Part shown: piece by piece, positions 7,497 through 16,238 of the stretch
Position numbering within the stretch: the first letter of the stretch is position 1
Layout of the letters: every line of letters starts with the position of its first letter
The notes under the pieces: generated by a model
What the model saw: only the letters and a program-made list of their open reading frames with translations
What the model was told of the DNA's origin: nothing
Databases searched by the model: none
Program-made: the position numbers and the translations under genes
DNA from: Pseudomonadota bacterium
GTDB taxonomy: Bacteria; Pseudomonadota; Gammaproteobacteria; Burkholderiales; SHXO01
Length of the DNA stretch: 28,851 nt
Direction of reading: 5' to 3'
NCBI GenBank assembly: GCA_023430065.1
Contig: JAEZCG010000125.1
Coordinates: forward strand, 1-28,851

Positions 7497-8536
7497 CAGG
7501 GAGCGGCGGCGCGAGCGACCCGTGCGCCACCGGTGCGCCGCCGTCCACGCGGACCGAGACTGCCCGCCTCGACCGCAGCGATGGCCTTGGCCTGGTTCAT
7601 GTCCTCGGTATAGCCGATTGCGAAGAGGCAGCAGGCAAGTTGATTGACGAGCGGATGCGGAATCGGCAACTCCCCCGACAGCGCAGCGCGCATCCAGGCT
7701 GCCGTCGCCGCGGTGTCCACCGTCGAGGGCAGACCCGCGACCGGCTTCACCGGCCCCGCCTCCTCCTCGAACAGGACGCGGCGCTCGCCTTCTTCGAAGA
7801 ACTCGATGCGCGGGCGCCTGCGGGGATTGGCGAAGGGCTCGCCCTCTGTGCTCTCGAGCAGCAGCGCCCGGCCGCCGGTAGCCAGGAAGAACGATGCGAG
7901 CCGTTCCACCCCCGCCGGCGTCGATGCGCCCGTCATGACAACGCCGTCACCCTCGAACGGGTCGATCAGCCTGGCAGCGAGATGTGCGCTGTTGCGCATG
8001 CCCAGCCGATTGCGTAACGCGAGCAATCCTGCCAGTCCCGGGCACAGCGCACCGATCGGAACGTAGGCGATCCTGTCCTCGCTCAGCGCCGCCTGCGCCT
8101 GTGTCAGCGTGGCACTCGGCAGTACGTCGAACTCTCGCAGAATGTACACGCTCGCGGCGCGGCCGCTGCCCTCCAATGTGCCGTGAAACAGTACCGGCAC
8201 GCCGAGGCGTCGCAGCAGCAGTCCCAGAAGCGGGAGAAGGTTCGGTTCCTGCCGGGCCCCGCCGTAAGCCGGAATGACGAGCGGGTGGAGACGGCCGTCG
8301 GGCGCGGGCAGACCATAGAGCCGCTCGCGCACCGCGCGGTGCAGCCCCATCAGTGCCATCGGCGACGCGACGCGCAGCGTCAACGTGGTGACGGCGGCCC
8401 CGAGCTCGAGGTCGGGCAGGCCACCGTCGAGCATGGCGGCGTAGAGCTGGTAGGCCTCCTCCTCGCTGAGCGCTTCGGTTTCGCCCGAGGTCTGCCCCAG
8501 GCGCTTCATGATCTGTAGGAATTGCATCGCTGCCAT
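7496..8536 (-). CDS. ybiB: YbiB-like protein (TrpD2 family, anthranilate phosphoribosyltransferase fold)
   Basis: 346 residues from the chosen start. The pattern ALSEEEAYQLYAAMLDGGLPDLELGAAVTTLTLRVAS, then HPLVIPAYGGARQEPNLLPLLGLLLRRLGVPVLFHG and IDPFEGDGVVMTGASTPAG, matches the TrpD-like family that includes E. coli YbiB. YbiB has the transferase fold but binds nucleic acid and lacks the tryptophan pathway activity; that is family knowledge, not visible here. The start is uncertain: ATG at 8536 fits the family N-terminus best, while an ATG at 8575 (13 codons longer) has AGGAGGT directly upstream, at tight spacing. It overlaps the downstream PP2C gene as TGATG, so the two form an operon. A GC-rich hairpin (8599-8617) lies upstream. 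Confidence 0.8.
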   Translation of the reverse strand: MAAMQFLQIMKRLGQTSGETEALSEEEAYQLYAAMLDGGLPDLELGAAVTTLTLRVASPMALMGLHRAVRERLYGLPAPDGRLHPLVIPAYGGARQEPNLLPLLGLLLRRLGVPVLFHGTLEGSGRAASVYILREFDVLPSATLTQAQAALSEDRIAYVPIGALCPGLAGLLALRNRLGMRNSAHLAARLIDPFEGDGVVMTGASTPAGVERLASFFLATGGRALLLESTEGEPFANPRRRPRIEFFEEGERRVLFEEEAGPVKPVAGLPSTVDTAATAAWMRAALSGELPIPHPLVNQLACCLFAIGYTEDMNQAKAIAAVEAGSLGPRGRRRTGGARVARAAAP

Positions 8537-8804
8537 CACCGGTCCCCCGCCGCGGAGGGCAACTGCAACGCACATGCCACCTCCTCGAACGCCTCCGCGG
8601 GCCCGCCGCGCGGGCCCTTCGGCGTTCTCGTCCGGCGCGGCAGCGCCATGTCGCGGTGCGCCGGAGCAGGTCGCTGCTTCGAGTTGGTGCACGACCGGGT
8701 GTGCCAGACCTGCAACACGGTGGCGGGGACGACTCGTCAGGACCGTCTCGAGGGTCTAAGATTGACCCGTTGCATTCTCCGGCACCCTTGACGAGGGAGG
8801 TCGC

Positions 8805-9563
8805 ATGAACAGCCACCTGACGCGTGTCGCACTGGCAGCCGTGTTCAGCTGCCATGGAGTCCATGCGCAGGAGGGTGGAGTGCGTCCGGCCGAGTTGCGG
8901 TTCGAAACGCTGCGCCCGGGCGCACAGGTCCTGGACGCACGCAGCACCGCCGGCGACGAGAGCTTCGGATACGCGACGATCACCGATCCCATTCGCGGCG
9001 AGGTCTCCGCAGGCGTGTACCACCCCATCTCGGAGCGGCTCACGAGTCTGCTCGAGTCGACGCACACGCTAGGCGTCGGACTGACCAGCGAGTGGTCGAT
9101 GCTGGGGCAGCTGGGTGCGAGCTTCGGCGATGGGTGGGGCATGAGTGCCGGCTTGCGCCACAGCGAACTGGGTTTGCAGCAGCCCTGGGGCGGCATGCCG
9201 CACGCCCTGGCCGGCTCTGCCGACCTCGGCATGCTGTCGGTCGAACGCTCGTGGAAAGGGTACCGCGGCTCCTACACCTACTACGCGGGGCGCTCCGACG
9301 ACGGGACGAGCGCAAGCGGACACCGTTTCCAGCTTCACTACTTCTACGGCGACAGCAATTCCGTGGGCCTCAGTTACACGGTCGGCCCGACGCTGGGACT
9401 GGGCCCTCGCCTGATCGAAGACAGCGAGTCGCGCAACATGGGTGTCACCGGCGAACACTGGCTGACGCCGCGGTGGGCCCTCAACTACGATGCACTGGTC
9501 GAGGACTACGGCGACGGCGAACTCAAGCCGGAACTTCGGTTCGGCCTGCGCCTGCGCTTCTGA
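8805..9563 (+). CDS. YaiO-like outer-membrane beta-barrel protein
   Basis: 252 residues. Residues 1-21 are a signal peptide ending VHA. The mature protein is a run of alternating hydrophobic and polar stretches rich in Gly, Tyr and Ser, ending in Phe, as outer-membrane barrels do (ELRFGLRLRF). The segments YHPISERLTSLLESTHTLGVGL, FYGDSNSVGLSYTVG and VTGEHWLTPRWAL resemble the YaiO family. The match is by pattern only, so the name is tentative. GAGGGAGGT before the ATG fixes the start. It is a single-gene unit between a divergent ybiB operon and the RND promoter; a TAAGAT (8757-8762) could be its -10. The 268-bp upstream gap holds no other gene I can support. Function unknown. Confidence 0.65.
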   Translation: MNSHLTRVALAAVFSCHGVHAQEGGVRPAELRFETLRPGAQVLDARSTAGDESFGYATITDPIRGEVSAGVYHPISERLTSLLESTHTLGVGLTSEWSMLGQLGASFGDGWGMSAGLRHSELGLQQPWGGMPHALAGSADLGMLSVERSWKGYRGSYTYYAGRSDDGTSASGHRFQLHYFYGDSNSVGLSYTVGPTLGLGPRLIEDSESRNMGVTGEHWLTPRWALNYDALVEDYGDGELKPELRFGLRLRF

Positions 9564-9584
9564 GGCACGGAAGCCCCGGGAGGG

Positions 9585-9613
9585 TTGCCCGCATAGCGCA
9601 CTCGCGCTATAAG
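9585..9613 (+). promoter_or_regulatory. Promoter of the RND efflux operon with a palindrome in its spacer
   Basis: TTGCCC (9585-9590), 17 nt, TATAAG (9608-9613). The spacer and first part of the -10 are a perfect inverted repeat, ATAGCGC-ACTC-GCGCTAT (9593-9610). A protein bound there would block RNA polymerase, as TetR-type repressors do at many RND operons. The predicted start point is near 9620, about 110 nt before the adaptor start. Confidence 0.6.
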
Positions 9614-9730
9614 GGATCCGAGTTCGTCGTTGCACCCTATCCCCTAGTCATTCCAGCAGTCTGCGCAGCGCATCGGCGCAACGCGCGATCGACGTCACGC
9701 CGCTCCTCCATCGTGCACAGAGAACCCCTC

Positions 9731-10906
9731 ATGCCGTTTCATGCCTTGCGTTGCGCCGCGTGCGTCACGCTTCTGCCGATCCTGTTCGCCGCATGCGGTA
9801 AGCCACAACAGGCCGCGCCCCCGCCGCAGCCCCCCGAAGTCGCCGTGGTCACGGTCCAGCCGCGCACACTTCCGGTCACGTTCGAGTATGTCGGGCAGAC
9901 CGCGGGCGCACAGGAGGTCGAGGTGCGCTCGCGCGTCTCCGGCATCCTGATGAGCTGGAACTACGAGGAAGGCAAGTCGGTGCGCAAGGGTCAGAGCCTG
10001 TTCACCATCGATCCTGCCCCGTTCCGCGCCGCGCTCGACCGTGCGGACGCCGCGCTTGCCGGGGCACAGGCGCGGCGCAATCAGGCCAAGCGCGAGATCG
10101 AGCGCCTGACCCCGCTGCTCGAGAAAGGCATGGTGGCTCGCAAGGCCTTCGACGACGCGGTCGCAGCGGAAGAGGTCGCGGCCGCGGACGTCATGGCTGC
10201 GCAGGCCGCACTCGAACAGACGCGTCTGGATCTGGACTACACCCGGGTGGCGGCACCGTTGAGCGGGGTCACGAGCCGGGCGCTGAAGTCGGTCGGCAGC
10301 CTGGTGGAGGCGCAGCAGACGCTGCTCACGACCATCTCCCAAGTCGATCCGATCCACGTGGTGTTCAGCGTCTCGGAGAGCGACAGCCTGCGGGTGGCGG
10401 CGCAGACCGGCAGCGGACGCTTGGTGCTGCCCGCCGCCGGACACTTCCAGGCCAGCGTCCGTCTCTCCGACGGCACCACCTACTCGCGCAGCGGCAGGGT
10501 GGACTTCGCCGACGTACGCATCAATCCGGCAACCGGGGCCAGCGAGATGCGGGCGGTACTGCCCAACCCGGACCAGAGCCTGCGACCCGGTCAGTTCGTG
10601 CGCGTGCGCCTCGACGGGGCGAGCGTCCCCGGCGCGCTGTCGGTGCCGCAGCGCGCCATCCTGGAGGGCCCGCAGGGCAAGCTCGTGCTGGTGGTGAACG
10701 GCGCAAACGTGGTCGAGCCGCGCCCCGTGCAAGTGGGACAGTGGTCCGGCGACGAGTGGATCGTCGAAAACGGATTGAAGCCCGGCGATCGTGTGATCGT
10801 CGACGGCGTGGTGAAGGCCCCACCGGGCACCACGGTCAAGGCGGTCCCGCTCGCGCCCCAGGACACAGCCGCCGTGCCCGCCTCCGCCCACCAGGCGAAG
10901 AAGTAG
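9731..10906 (+). CDS. RND efflux periplasmic adaptor (membrane fusion protein, MexA/AcrA family)
   Basis: 391 residues. The N-terminus CVTLLPILFAACGK is a lipoprotein-like signal with Cys in the lipobox position, though Phe at -3 is not ideal. Then follow the first beta-barrel strands (PEVAVVTVQPRTLPVTFEYVGQT), the lipoyl half-motif EVEVRSRVSGILMSWNYEEGKSVRKGQSLFTIDPAPF, a coiled-coil hairpin (about 95-180), the second lipoyl half (DYTRVAAPLSGVTSRALKSVGSLV), and the barrel and membrane-proximal domains to about 370. It links the inner-membrane pump to an outer-membrane channel. ATG 9731 is chosen because the signal begins there; an in-frame GTG at 9713 is possible, and no strong ribosome-binding site is visible. 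Four bases separate it from the pump gene. Confidence 0.92.
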   Translation: MPFHALRCAACVTLLPILFAACGKPQQAAPPPQPPEVAVVTVQPRTLPVTFEYVGQTAGAQEVEVRSRVSGILMSWNYEEGKSVRKGQSLFTIDPAPFRAALDRADAALAGAQARRNQAKREIERLTPLLEKGMVARKAFDDAVAAEEVAAADVMAAQAALEQTRLDLDYTRVAAPLSGVTSRALKSVGSLVEAQQTLLTTISQVDPIHVVFSVSESDSLRVAAQTGSGRLVLPAAGHFQASVRLSDGTTYSRSGRVDFADVRINPATGASEMRAVLPNPDQSLRPGQFVRVRLDGASVPGALSVPQRAILEGPQGKLVLVVNGANVVEPRPVQVGQWSGDEWIVENGLKPGDRVIVDGVVKAPPGTTVKAVPLAPQDTAAVPASAHQAKK

Positions 10907-10910
10907 CCAC

Positions 10911-13900
10911 ATGTTCTCGCGCTTCTTCATCGACCGGCCGATCTTCGCGGCGGTGTTGTCCGCCTTCATCATCCTGGCCGGGCTGGCCGCGATTCGCGTG
11001 CTGCCCATCGCGCAGTACCCGGAGATCGCGCCGCCGGTGGTGACGGTTCGGGCAGTCTATCCGGGCGCCTCGGCCCAGACGCTTGAGCAGACCGTGGCCG
11101 CCCCCCTCGAGAACCAGCACACCGGGGGCGAGGACATGATTTTCATGTCCTCGAACTCCGGCTCGAACGGACTGCTCGAGATCCAGGTCACCTTCGACAT
11201 CGGCGCCGATGCGGACAAGGCCGCGCTCAACGTCAACAACCGCGTCAAGCAGGCGGAGGCACGGCTGCCCGAGGAAGTCCGCCGTCAGGGCGTGACGGTC
11301 GAGAAGGGCTCGTCCTCGTTCCTGTTCGTCTACGGCTTCTACTCCCCCGACGGCCGCTTTGACGACGTCTACACCAGCAACTACGTCACCCTCAACGTGC
11401 TCGACGCGCTCAAGCGCGTACCGGGGACAACCAACGTGCAGATCTTCGGGGCGAAGGACTACGCCATGAGGATCTGGCTGCGTCCGGACCGCCTCACCCA
11501 GCTCGGGCTCACCCCCGACGACGTGGCCCGGGCGATCACCGAACAGAACGCGCAGTTCGCCGCCGGAAAGGTCGGCCAGAGCCCCTCGGGACAGAACCAG
11601 CAGCTGGTCTACACCATCACCACGCAGGGTCGCCTGACGGCTCCCGAGGAATTCGAGAATGTCATCGTGCGCGCCCAGCCGGGGGGCTCCGCCATCCGCG
11701 TGCGTGACGTCGCCCGCGTGGAGCTGGGATCGAAAGACTACGAGTTCATCGGCCGGGTCAACGGCAAGCCGGCGACCCTGGTCGGGGTGTTTCTGCAGCC
11801 GGGCGCCAATGCGCTGGACGTGGCAGACCACTGCAACGCCGTGATGGCAGACCTGGCGAAGCGCTTCCCGCAAGGGCTCACCTACTCGAATGTGTACGAC
11901 ACCACCCGCTTCGTGAAGGTATCGATCCGCGAGGTCGTCAAGACGCTAGCCGAGGCGATGGCGCTGGTGTTCCTCGTCGTGTTCCTGTTCCTGCAGAACT
12001 GGCGCGCGACGCTCATCCCCTTCGCCGCCGTTCCGGTGTCGCTGATCGGCACATTCGCCGGCCTGCACCTGCTCGGCTATTCGATCAACACGCTGACCCT
12101 GTTCGGCATGGTCCTGTCGATCGGCATCGTGGTCGACGACGCGATCGTTGTGCTGGAGAATGTCGAGCGCATCATGCGCGAGGAGAACCTGTCTTCCCGC
12201 GAGGCGGCGATCAAGGCCATGGGCGAGGTGACCGGCCCGGTGATCGCCATCGTGCTCGTGCTGTGTTCGGTGTTCGTGCCGGTCGCCTTTCTCGGCGGCC
12301 TCACGGGCGAGCTGTACCGGCAGTTCGCCGTCACCATCACGATCGCGGTGGTGATCTCCGGCTTCGTCGCCCTCACCCTGACGCCGTCGCTGTGCGTGGT
12401 CCTGTTCAAGGGCGGCGCGCACCACCGCGAAGCGCGCGGCTTCTTTCGCTGGTTCAACGCGTGGTTCGCCCGGCTCACCGTGCGCTATGCCGACGGCGTC
12501 GCGTGGATGCTGCGCCGCGCCTCCATCGGCCTCGTCCTGTTCGTCGGCATGGTGATCGCCACCGTCTGGCTGTGGCGCATCACGCCGACCAGCCTGGTCC
12601 CCGACGAGGACACCGGCTACTACATCGGCGCAGTGTTCCTGCCCGATGGCGCAACCCTTCAGCGTACCGATGCGGTGGTGCAGAAGGTCACCCAGGCCAT
12701 GTTGTCGAATCCGGCAAACGAGTTCGCCGTCGCCTTCACCGGCCTCGACTTTCTCGGCGGAGGTTTCCGCAACAGTGCCGCGACCATTTTCTCCTCCCAG
12801 ATTCACTGGGACGAACGCCCGGGCGTCTACACCCAGCAGCTCGTGGGCGAGTTCTTCGGCAAGACCGCAGGCATCAAGGAAGGTCTGGTGCTGGCCTTTC
12901 CGCCTCCGCCCATTCTCGGCCTAGGCAACGCCGGCGGCTTCGAGTTCTACATCCAGAACCGTGGCGAAGGGGGTCCGAAACGGCTGGCCGAGGTGATGGG
13001 ACAGTTCCTGGAACGCGCGGGCAAGGATCCGCGCTTCATGTACGTGCAGACGCTGTGGCGGCCGAACGTGCCGCAGCTTTATGTCGATGTCGACCGCGAG
13101 AAGGCCAAGGCGCTCGGAGTGCCGATCGGTTCCCTGTATGGCACGCTCGCGGCGACGGTCGGCACCTACTACGTGAACGACTTCAACAAGTATGGCCGCA
13201 CCTGGCAGGTGCTGATGTCGGCGGAGCCGGGCTACCGGCAGCAGCCCGATGCGATCGGCGATCTGTTCGTGCGCTCCGAGCGCGGGGAGATGATTCCCCT
13301 CAAGTCGCTGGCGAGGGTCAGCTATTCCGCGGGTCCCGATTCGCTCGATCGCTTCAATAACCTGCCGGCGGTCAAGATCCTCGGCCAGGGTGCGCCGGGC
13401 ATCAGTTCTGGACAGGCGATTGCCGCGATCGAGGAAATTGCCGACCAGGTGCTGCCGGCGGAGTTCAGCTACGACTGGGGCGGGGCCTCTTACCAGGAGA
13501 AGCGCTCGGGCGGCACGTCCATCCTCGCGCTCGGCATGGCGGTGATCATGGTGTTCCTGATCCTCTCCGCACAGTACGAGCGCTGGTCGCTGCCACTGTC
13601 TGTCCTGATGGCGCTGCCGTTCGGGACCTTCGGGGCGCTGGCGGCGATCTGGGTGAACAACCTCAAGATCCCGTTCCTGGGTGGCAGTCCGCTGACCAAC
13701 GACGTGTATTTCCAGATCGGGCTGGTCACGCTGCTGGGACTCGCGGCGAAGAATGCCATCCTGATCGTCGAGTACGCGCTGCTGAAGTTCCAGGAAGGGC
13801 TCTCTCCCGCCGCGGCGGCGCTCGAGGCAGCCCGCCTGCGCTTCCGGCCGATCCTGATGACCTCGCTCGCGTTCATCTTGGGGGTCGTCCCGCTGGCGCT

Positions 13901-14135
13901 TTCCAGCGGCGCGGGCGCCGGCGCCCGCCACTCGGTCGGCACCGGCGTGATGGGCGGAATGATCGCTGCCACGTTCCTAGCCATCTTCTTCATCCCGCTG
14001 TTCTTCCGGCTGATGACCGGCGGCGGGCTGAGAGAGCGGCGGGGCGCTGCGGAACTGCGTGCCGAGATCCAGCATCACCGAGATCTCGCCCATCAAGCGG
14101 CTGCGCATCCTCACATCGCCCCTGCGCAATCCTAG
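10911..14135 (+). CDS. RND multidrug efflux pump, inner-membrane transporter (HAE1/AcrB family)
   Basis: 1074 residues, slightly longer than AcrB. It starts MFSRFFIDRPIFAAVL, the family signature. Twelve membrane helices are expected: one near the N-terminus, then the first large periplasmic loop (about 30-340), a six-helix block, the second large loop and the final block. Proton-relay residues are present: Asp409-Asp410 (GIVVDDAIVVLENVER) and Lys947 (GLAAKNAILIVEYA). The class is hydrophobic/amphiphilic efflux, so it likely exports drugs, solvents or similar compounds by proton antiport; substrate cannot be told. The last 40 or so residues form a cytoplasmic tail with several His, beyond the usual end. 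It is co-transcribed with the adaptor. No outer-membrane factor follows, so it must borrow a TolC/OprM-like channel encoded elsewhere. Confidence 0.95.
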   Translation: MFSRFFIDRPIFAAVLSAFIILAGLAAIRVLPIAQYPEIAPPVVTVRAVYPGASAQTLEQTVAAPLENQHTGGEDMIFMSSNSGSNGLLEIQVTFDIGADADKAALNVNNRVKQAEARLPEEVRRQGVTVEKGSSSFLFVYGFYSPDGRFDDVYTSNYVTLNVLDALKRVPGTTNVQIFGAKDYAMRIWLRPDRLTQLGLTPDDVARAITEQNAQFAAGKVGQSPSGQNQQLVYTITTQGRLTAPEEFENVIVRAQPGGSAIRVRDVARVELGSKDYEFIGRVNGKPATLVGVFLQPGANALDVADHCNAVMADLAKRFPQGLTYSNVYDTTRFVKVSIREVVKTLAEAMALVFLVVFLFLQNWRATLIPFAAVPVSLIGTFAGLHLLGYSINTLTLFGMVLSIGIVVDDAIVVLENVERIMREENLSSREAAIKAMGEVTGPVIAIVLVLCSVFVPVAFLGGLTGELYRQFAVTITIAVVISGFVALTLTPSLCVVLFKGGAHHREARGFFRWFNAWFARLTVRYADGVAWMLRRASIGLVLFVGMVIATVWLWRITPTSLVPDEDTGYYIGAVFLPDGATLQRTDAVVQKVTQAMLSNPANEFAVAFTGLDFLGGGFRNSAATIFSSQIHWDERPGVYTQQLVGEFFGKTAGIKEGLVLAFPPPPILGLGNAGGFEFYIQNRGEGGPKRLAEVMGQFLERAGKDPRFMYVQTLWRPNVPQLYVDVDREKAKALGVPIGSLYGTLAATVGTYYVNDFNKYGRTWQVLMSAEPGYRQQPDAIGDLFVRSERGEMIPLKSLARVSYSAGPDSLDRFNNLPAVKILGQGAPGISSGQAIAAIEEIADQVLPAEFSYDWGGASYQEKRSGGTSILALGMAVIMVFLILSAQYERWSLPLSVLMALPFGTFGALAAIWVNNLKIPFLGGSPLTNDVYFQIGLVTLLGLAAKNAILIVEYALLKFQEGLSPAAAALEAARLRFRPILMTSLAFILGVVPLALSSGAGAGARHSVGTGVMGGMIAATFLAIFFIPLFFRLMTGGGLRERRGAAELRAEIQHHRDLAHQAAAHPHIAPAQS

Positions 14136-14316
14136 GAGACCAGCCGTTGCCCCGGCGCGATGCGCGGAAACGCCTCCGACGCTCCGGAACGACAGACATG
14201 AGAGGTTGTGACGGTGCTGAACAACTGTTTTGCATTTCACATTACACTCCGCGTCGTGCGTCGTTCCTAGGGGGCGGGTGCCGGCGCCGACGACGCAACC
14301 ATGACCACGCGCAGGC

Positions 14317-16227
14317 ATGAACACGGCCGAACACGTCCCTTGGCAGGCTGCCGACGACAGCGAGATCGCCTTCGCCATCGACCGCTTCTGCAACATCTCC
14401 GAGCTGGGAAAGGGGTGGACGGCGCTGACCGGGTGGTCGCTGGAGGAGATGGCGGCCAAGCCTTTTCCTGACTTCATCCATGCGGCCGACCGGCGCGCGG
14501 TTGTCGAAGCCCTGCACTCGCTCCTGCGCGCAGAGATGTACTCCTGCCGGATTCCCGCACGCTGCCTGCGTCGGGACGGCATGCATTGCTGGGTGGAAAT
14601 ACACGGCCACCCAAGCGGCGCGGCGGACGCCGGCGCGCCGGGCGTACGCGGTACGATGGTGGACATCAGCAACCGCCGCAAGGGCATGCGCGCCCTGCGC
14701 GAGAGCGAGGCACGCTTTCGCGCGATCTGCGAGGCCTCGCCGCTCGGCGTCACCGTCACCGACGCCAACGGCGATTGCATCTTCGCCAACTCCAATTATC
14801 AACGGATCTCCGGCGTGCGCGCCGAGCGGATGCGGCGCCGCGGGTACCTGAGCACGGTGCATCCCGACGACGCCGAGCACGTGCGCGACACGGGCGAGGC
14901 CGCACGCCTGGCGCACACCCCCTACCGGCTCGAGCACCGCTTCGTGCACCGCGACCGAGTCGAGACCTGGTGCCGTACGCATGCGGCGCCCATCCTGGAT
15001 GGAGCGAGCTACCTGGGCACGGTGCACGTGGTCGAGGACATCACCGCGCAGCGCCGCGCCGCAGAGGCGTTGCGCGAGAGCCAGGAGCGGCTGACGCTGG
15101 CACTCGAAGGGTCGGGCCACGCGCTCGTCGACTGGGATGTGGTCAGCGGAGACGTCTATCTCGGTGAGCAGTGGGGACGCATGATGGGGAGTGCCCAGGG
15201 CGCCGCGGTCACCACGGTGCGCGACCTGCTCGCCCTGGTGCATGCCGACGACCTGGAGGCGTTCGAGCGCGCGACCCAGGAGACGCTGCTGGGCATGCGG
15301 CCATTCCTGCGCGCGCAGGCGCGCGTGCAGACCCGCACCGCGGGCTGGCGTTGGGTGGAGCTGCATGCGCGCGTGATGGAGCGCGGCGCCTCGGGACAGG
15401 CACTGCGCGTGGCCGGCACCGTCGCCGACATTACCGAGCGCAAGGACATCGAGGCGCGGCAGAGCGAGTTCATGGCCACCGTCAGCCACGAACTGCGCAC
15501 ACCGCTGGCAAGCGTGCTGGGCGCCCTCGAGGTGCTGCGCGACGAATACCGCGATCACATCCCGGAGGAGGCCCGGCGCTTCCTCGACATGGCGCTACGC
15601 AACGGCACCCATCTGTCGGGGTTGATCAACAGCGTGCTCGATCTCGAGCGCATCGAGATCGGACTGCACGAATTCGAACCGCGCAACGTCGATGTCGCCG
15701 ACCTGCTCGCCCGCGCGCTGGAGGCAAACGCGCCCTACGCCATGAAGCTCGACGTGTCGCTCGCGCTCGACCAGCCGCGCGTGCGCGCGGCAGTGTGGAC
15801 CGATGCGGATCGCGTGCAGCAGATCCTCACCAACCTGATCTCCAACGCGGTGAAGTTCTCGTCGGCCGGTGCCAGCGTGACGCTCGGCTGCGAGGCGAAG
15901 CGCGACCAGGTGCGCCTGTTCGTGCGCGATCAAGGACCGGGCATTCCCGAAGAATCGCGCGAGCAGATCTTCCAGCGCTTCGGGCAAGCGAACAACCAGG
16001 ATCGGGCACGCCTACCCGGAAGCGGACTGGGGCTGTCCATCTGCCGGGCGCTGGCGCGACGCCTCGGCGGGGACATCGGCGTACGCTCGGTCGTCGGCCA
16101 CGGCAGTGTGTTCTGGGTCGACCTGCCGCGCGAGAAGACTGCGCCAGCGCATGAGGTGCAATCGCCTGCCGGCGACTTCGACGGCCGGGCCGAACGGTCC
16201 TTGCATCGGCATCGCTCGGTGGGTTAG
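14317..16227 (+). CDS. Cytoplasmic sensor histidine kinase with three PAS domains
   Basis: 636 residues, no signal peptide or membrane helix, so it senses inside the cell. PAS domains lie at about 10-120, 130-250 (ARFRAICEASPLGVTVTDANGDCIFANSNYQRISGV, PAC end GTVHVVEDITAQRRAAEAL) and 255-380 (PAC end VAGTVADITERKDIEA). The dimerisation/phospho-acceptor domain follows, with His391 in VSHELRTPLASVLG. Then comes the ATPase domain: N-box NLISNAVKFS, G1 RDQGPGIPEE, F-box IFQRFGQ, G2 GSGLGLSICRALARRLGG. No receiver is attached and no response regulator gene is adjacent, so it is an orphan kinase here. The start is weakly supported (poor ribosome-binding site). It lies 181 bp after the RND pump in a gap with no recognisable terminator; a link to efflux control is possible but unproven. 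Confidence 0.9.
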   Translation: MNTAEHVPWQAADDSEIAFAIDRFCNISELGKGWTALTGWSLEEMAAKPFPDFIHAADRRAVVEALHSLLRAEMYSCRIPARCLRRDGMHCWVEIHGHPSGAADAGAPGVRGTMVDISNRRKGMRALRESEARFRAICEASPLGVTVTDANGDCIFANSNYQRISGVRAERMRRRGYLSTVHPDDAEHVRDTGEAARLAHTPYRLEHRFVHRDRVETWCRTHAAPILDGASYLGTVHVVEDITAQRRAAEALRESQERLTLALEGSGHALVDWDVVSGDVYLGEQWGRMMGSAQGAAVTTVRDLLALVHADDLEAFERATQETLLGMRPFLRAQARVQTRTAGWRWVELHARVMERGASGQALRVAGTVADITERKDIEARQSEFMATVSHELRTPLASVLGALEVLRDEYRDHIPEEARRFLDMALRNGTHLSGLINSVLDLERIEIGLHEFEPRNVDVADLLARALEANAPYAMKLDVSLALDQPRVRAAVWTDADRVQQILTNLISNAVKFSSAGASVTLGCEAKRDQVRLFVRDQGPGIPEESREQIFQRFGQANNQDRARLPGSGLGLSICRALARRLGGDIGVRSVVGHGSVFWVDLPREKTAPAHEVQSPAGDFDGRAERSLHRHRSVG

Positions 16228-16238
16228 CCCTGCGCGCC

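Noticed and set aside
8599..8617. GGGCCCGC/GCGGGCCC hairpin upstream of ybiB as a riboswitch or terminator
   Set aside because: GC-only stem with a 3-nt loop and no T run; no further conserved leader structure can be seen.
9092..9730. N-terminal extension of the RND adaptor frame across the YaiO-like gene
   Set aside because: It overlaps a real gene in another frame and the promoter; the signal peptide begins at 9731.
14136..14316. Possible promoter or regulatory repeats between the RND pump and the histidine kinase
   Set aside because: TACACT and GTTGT...ACAAC can be picked out, but with no matching -35 or proper spacing; I see nothing firm in this 181-bp gap.
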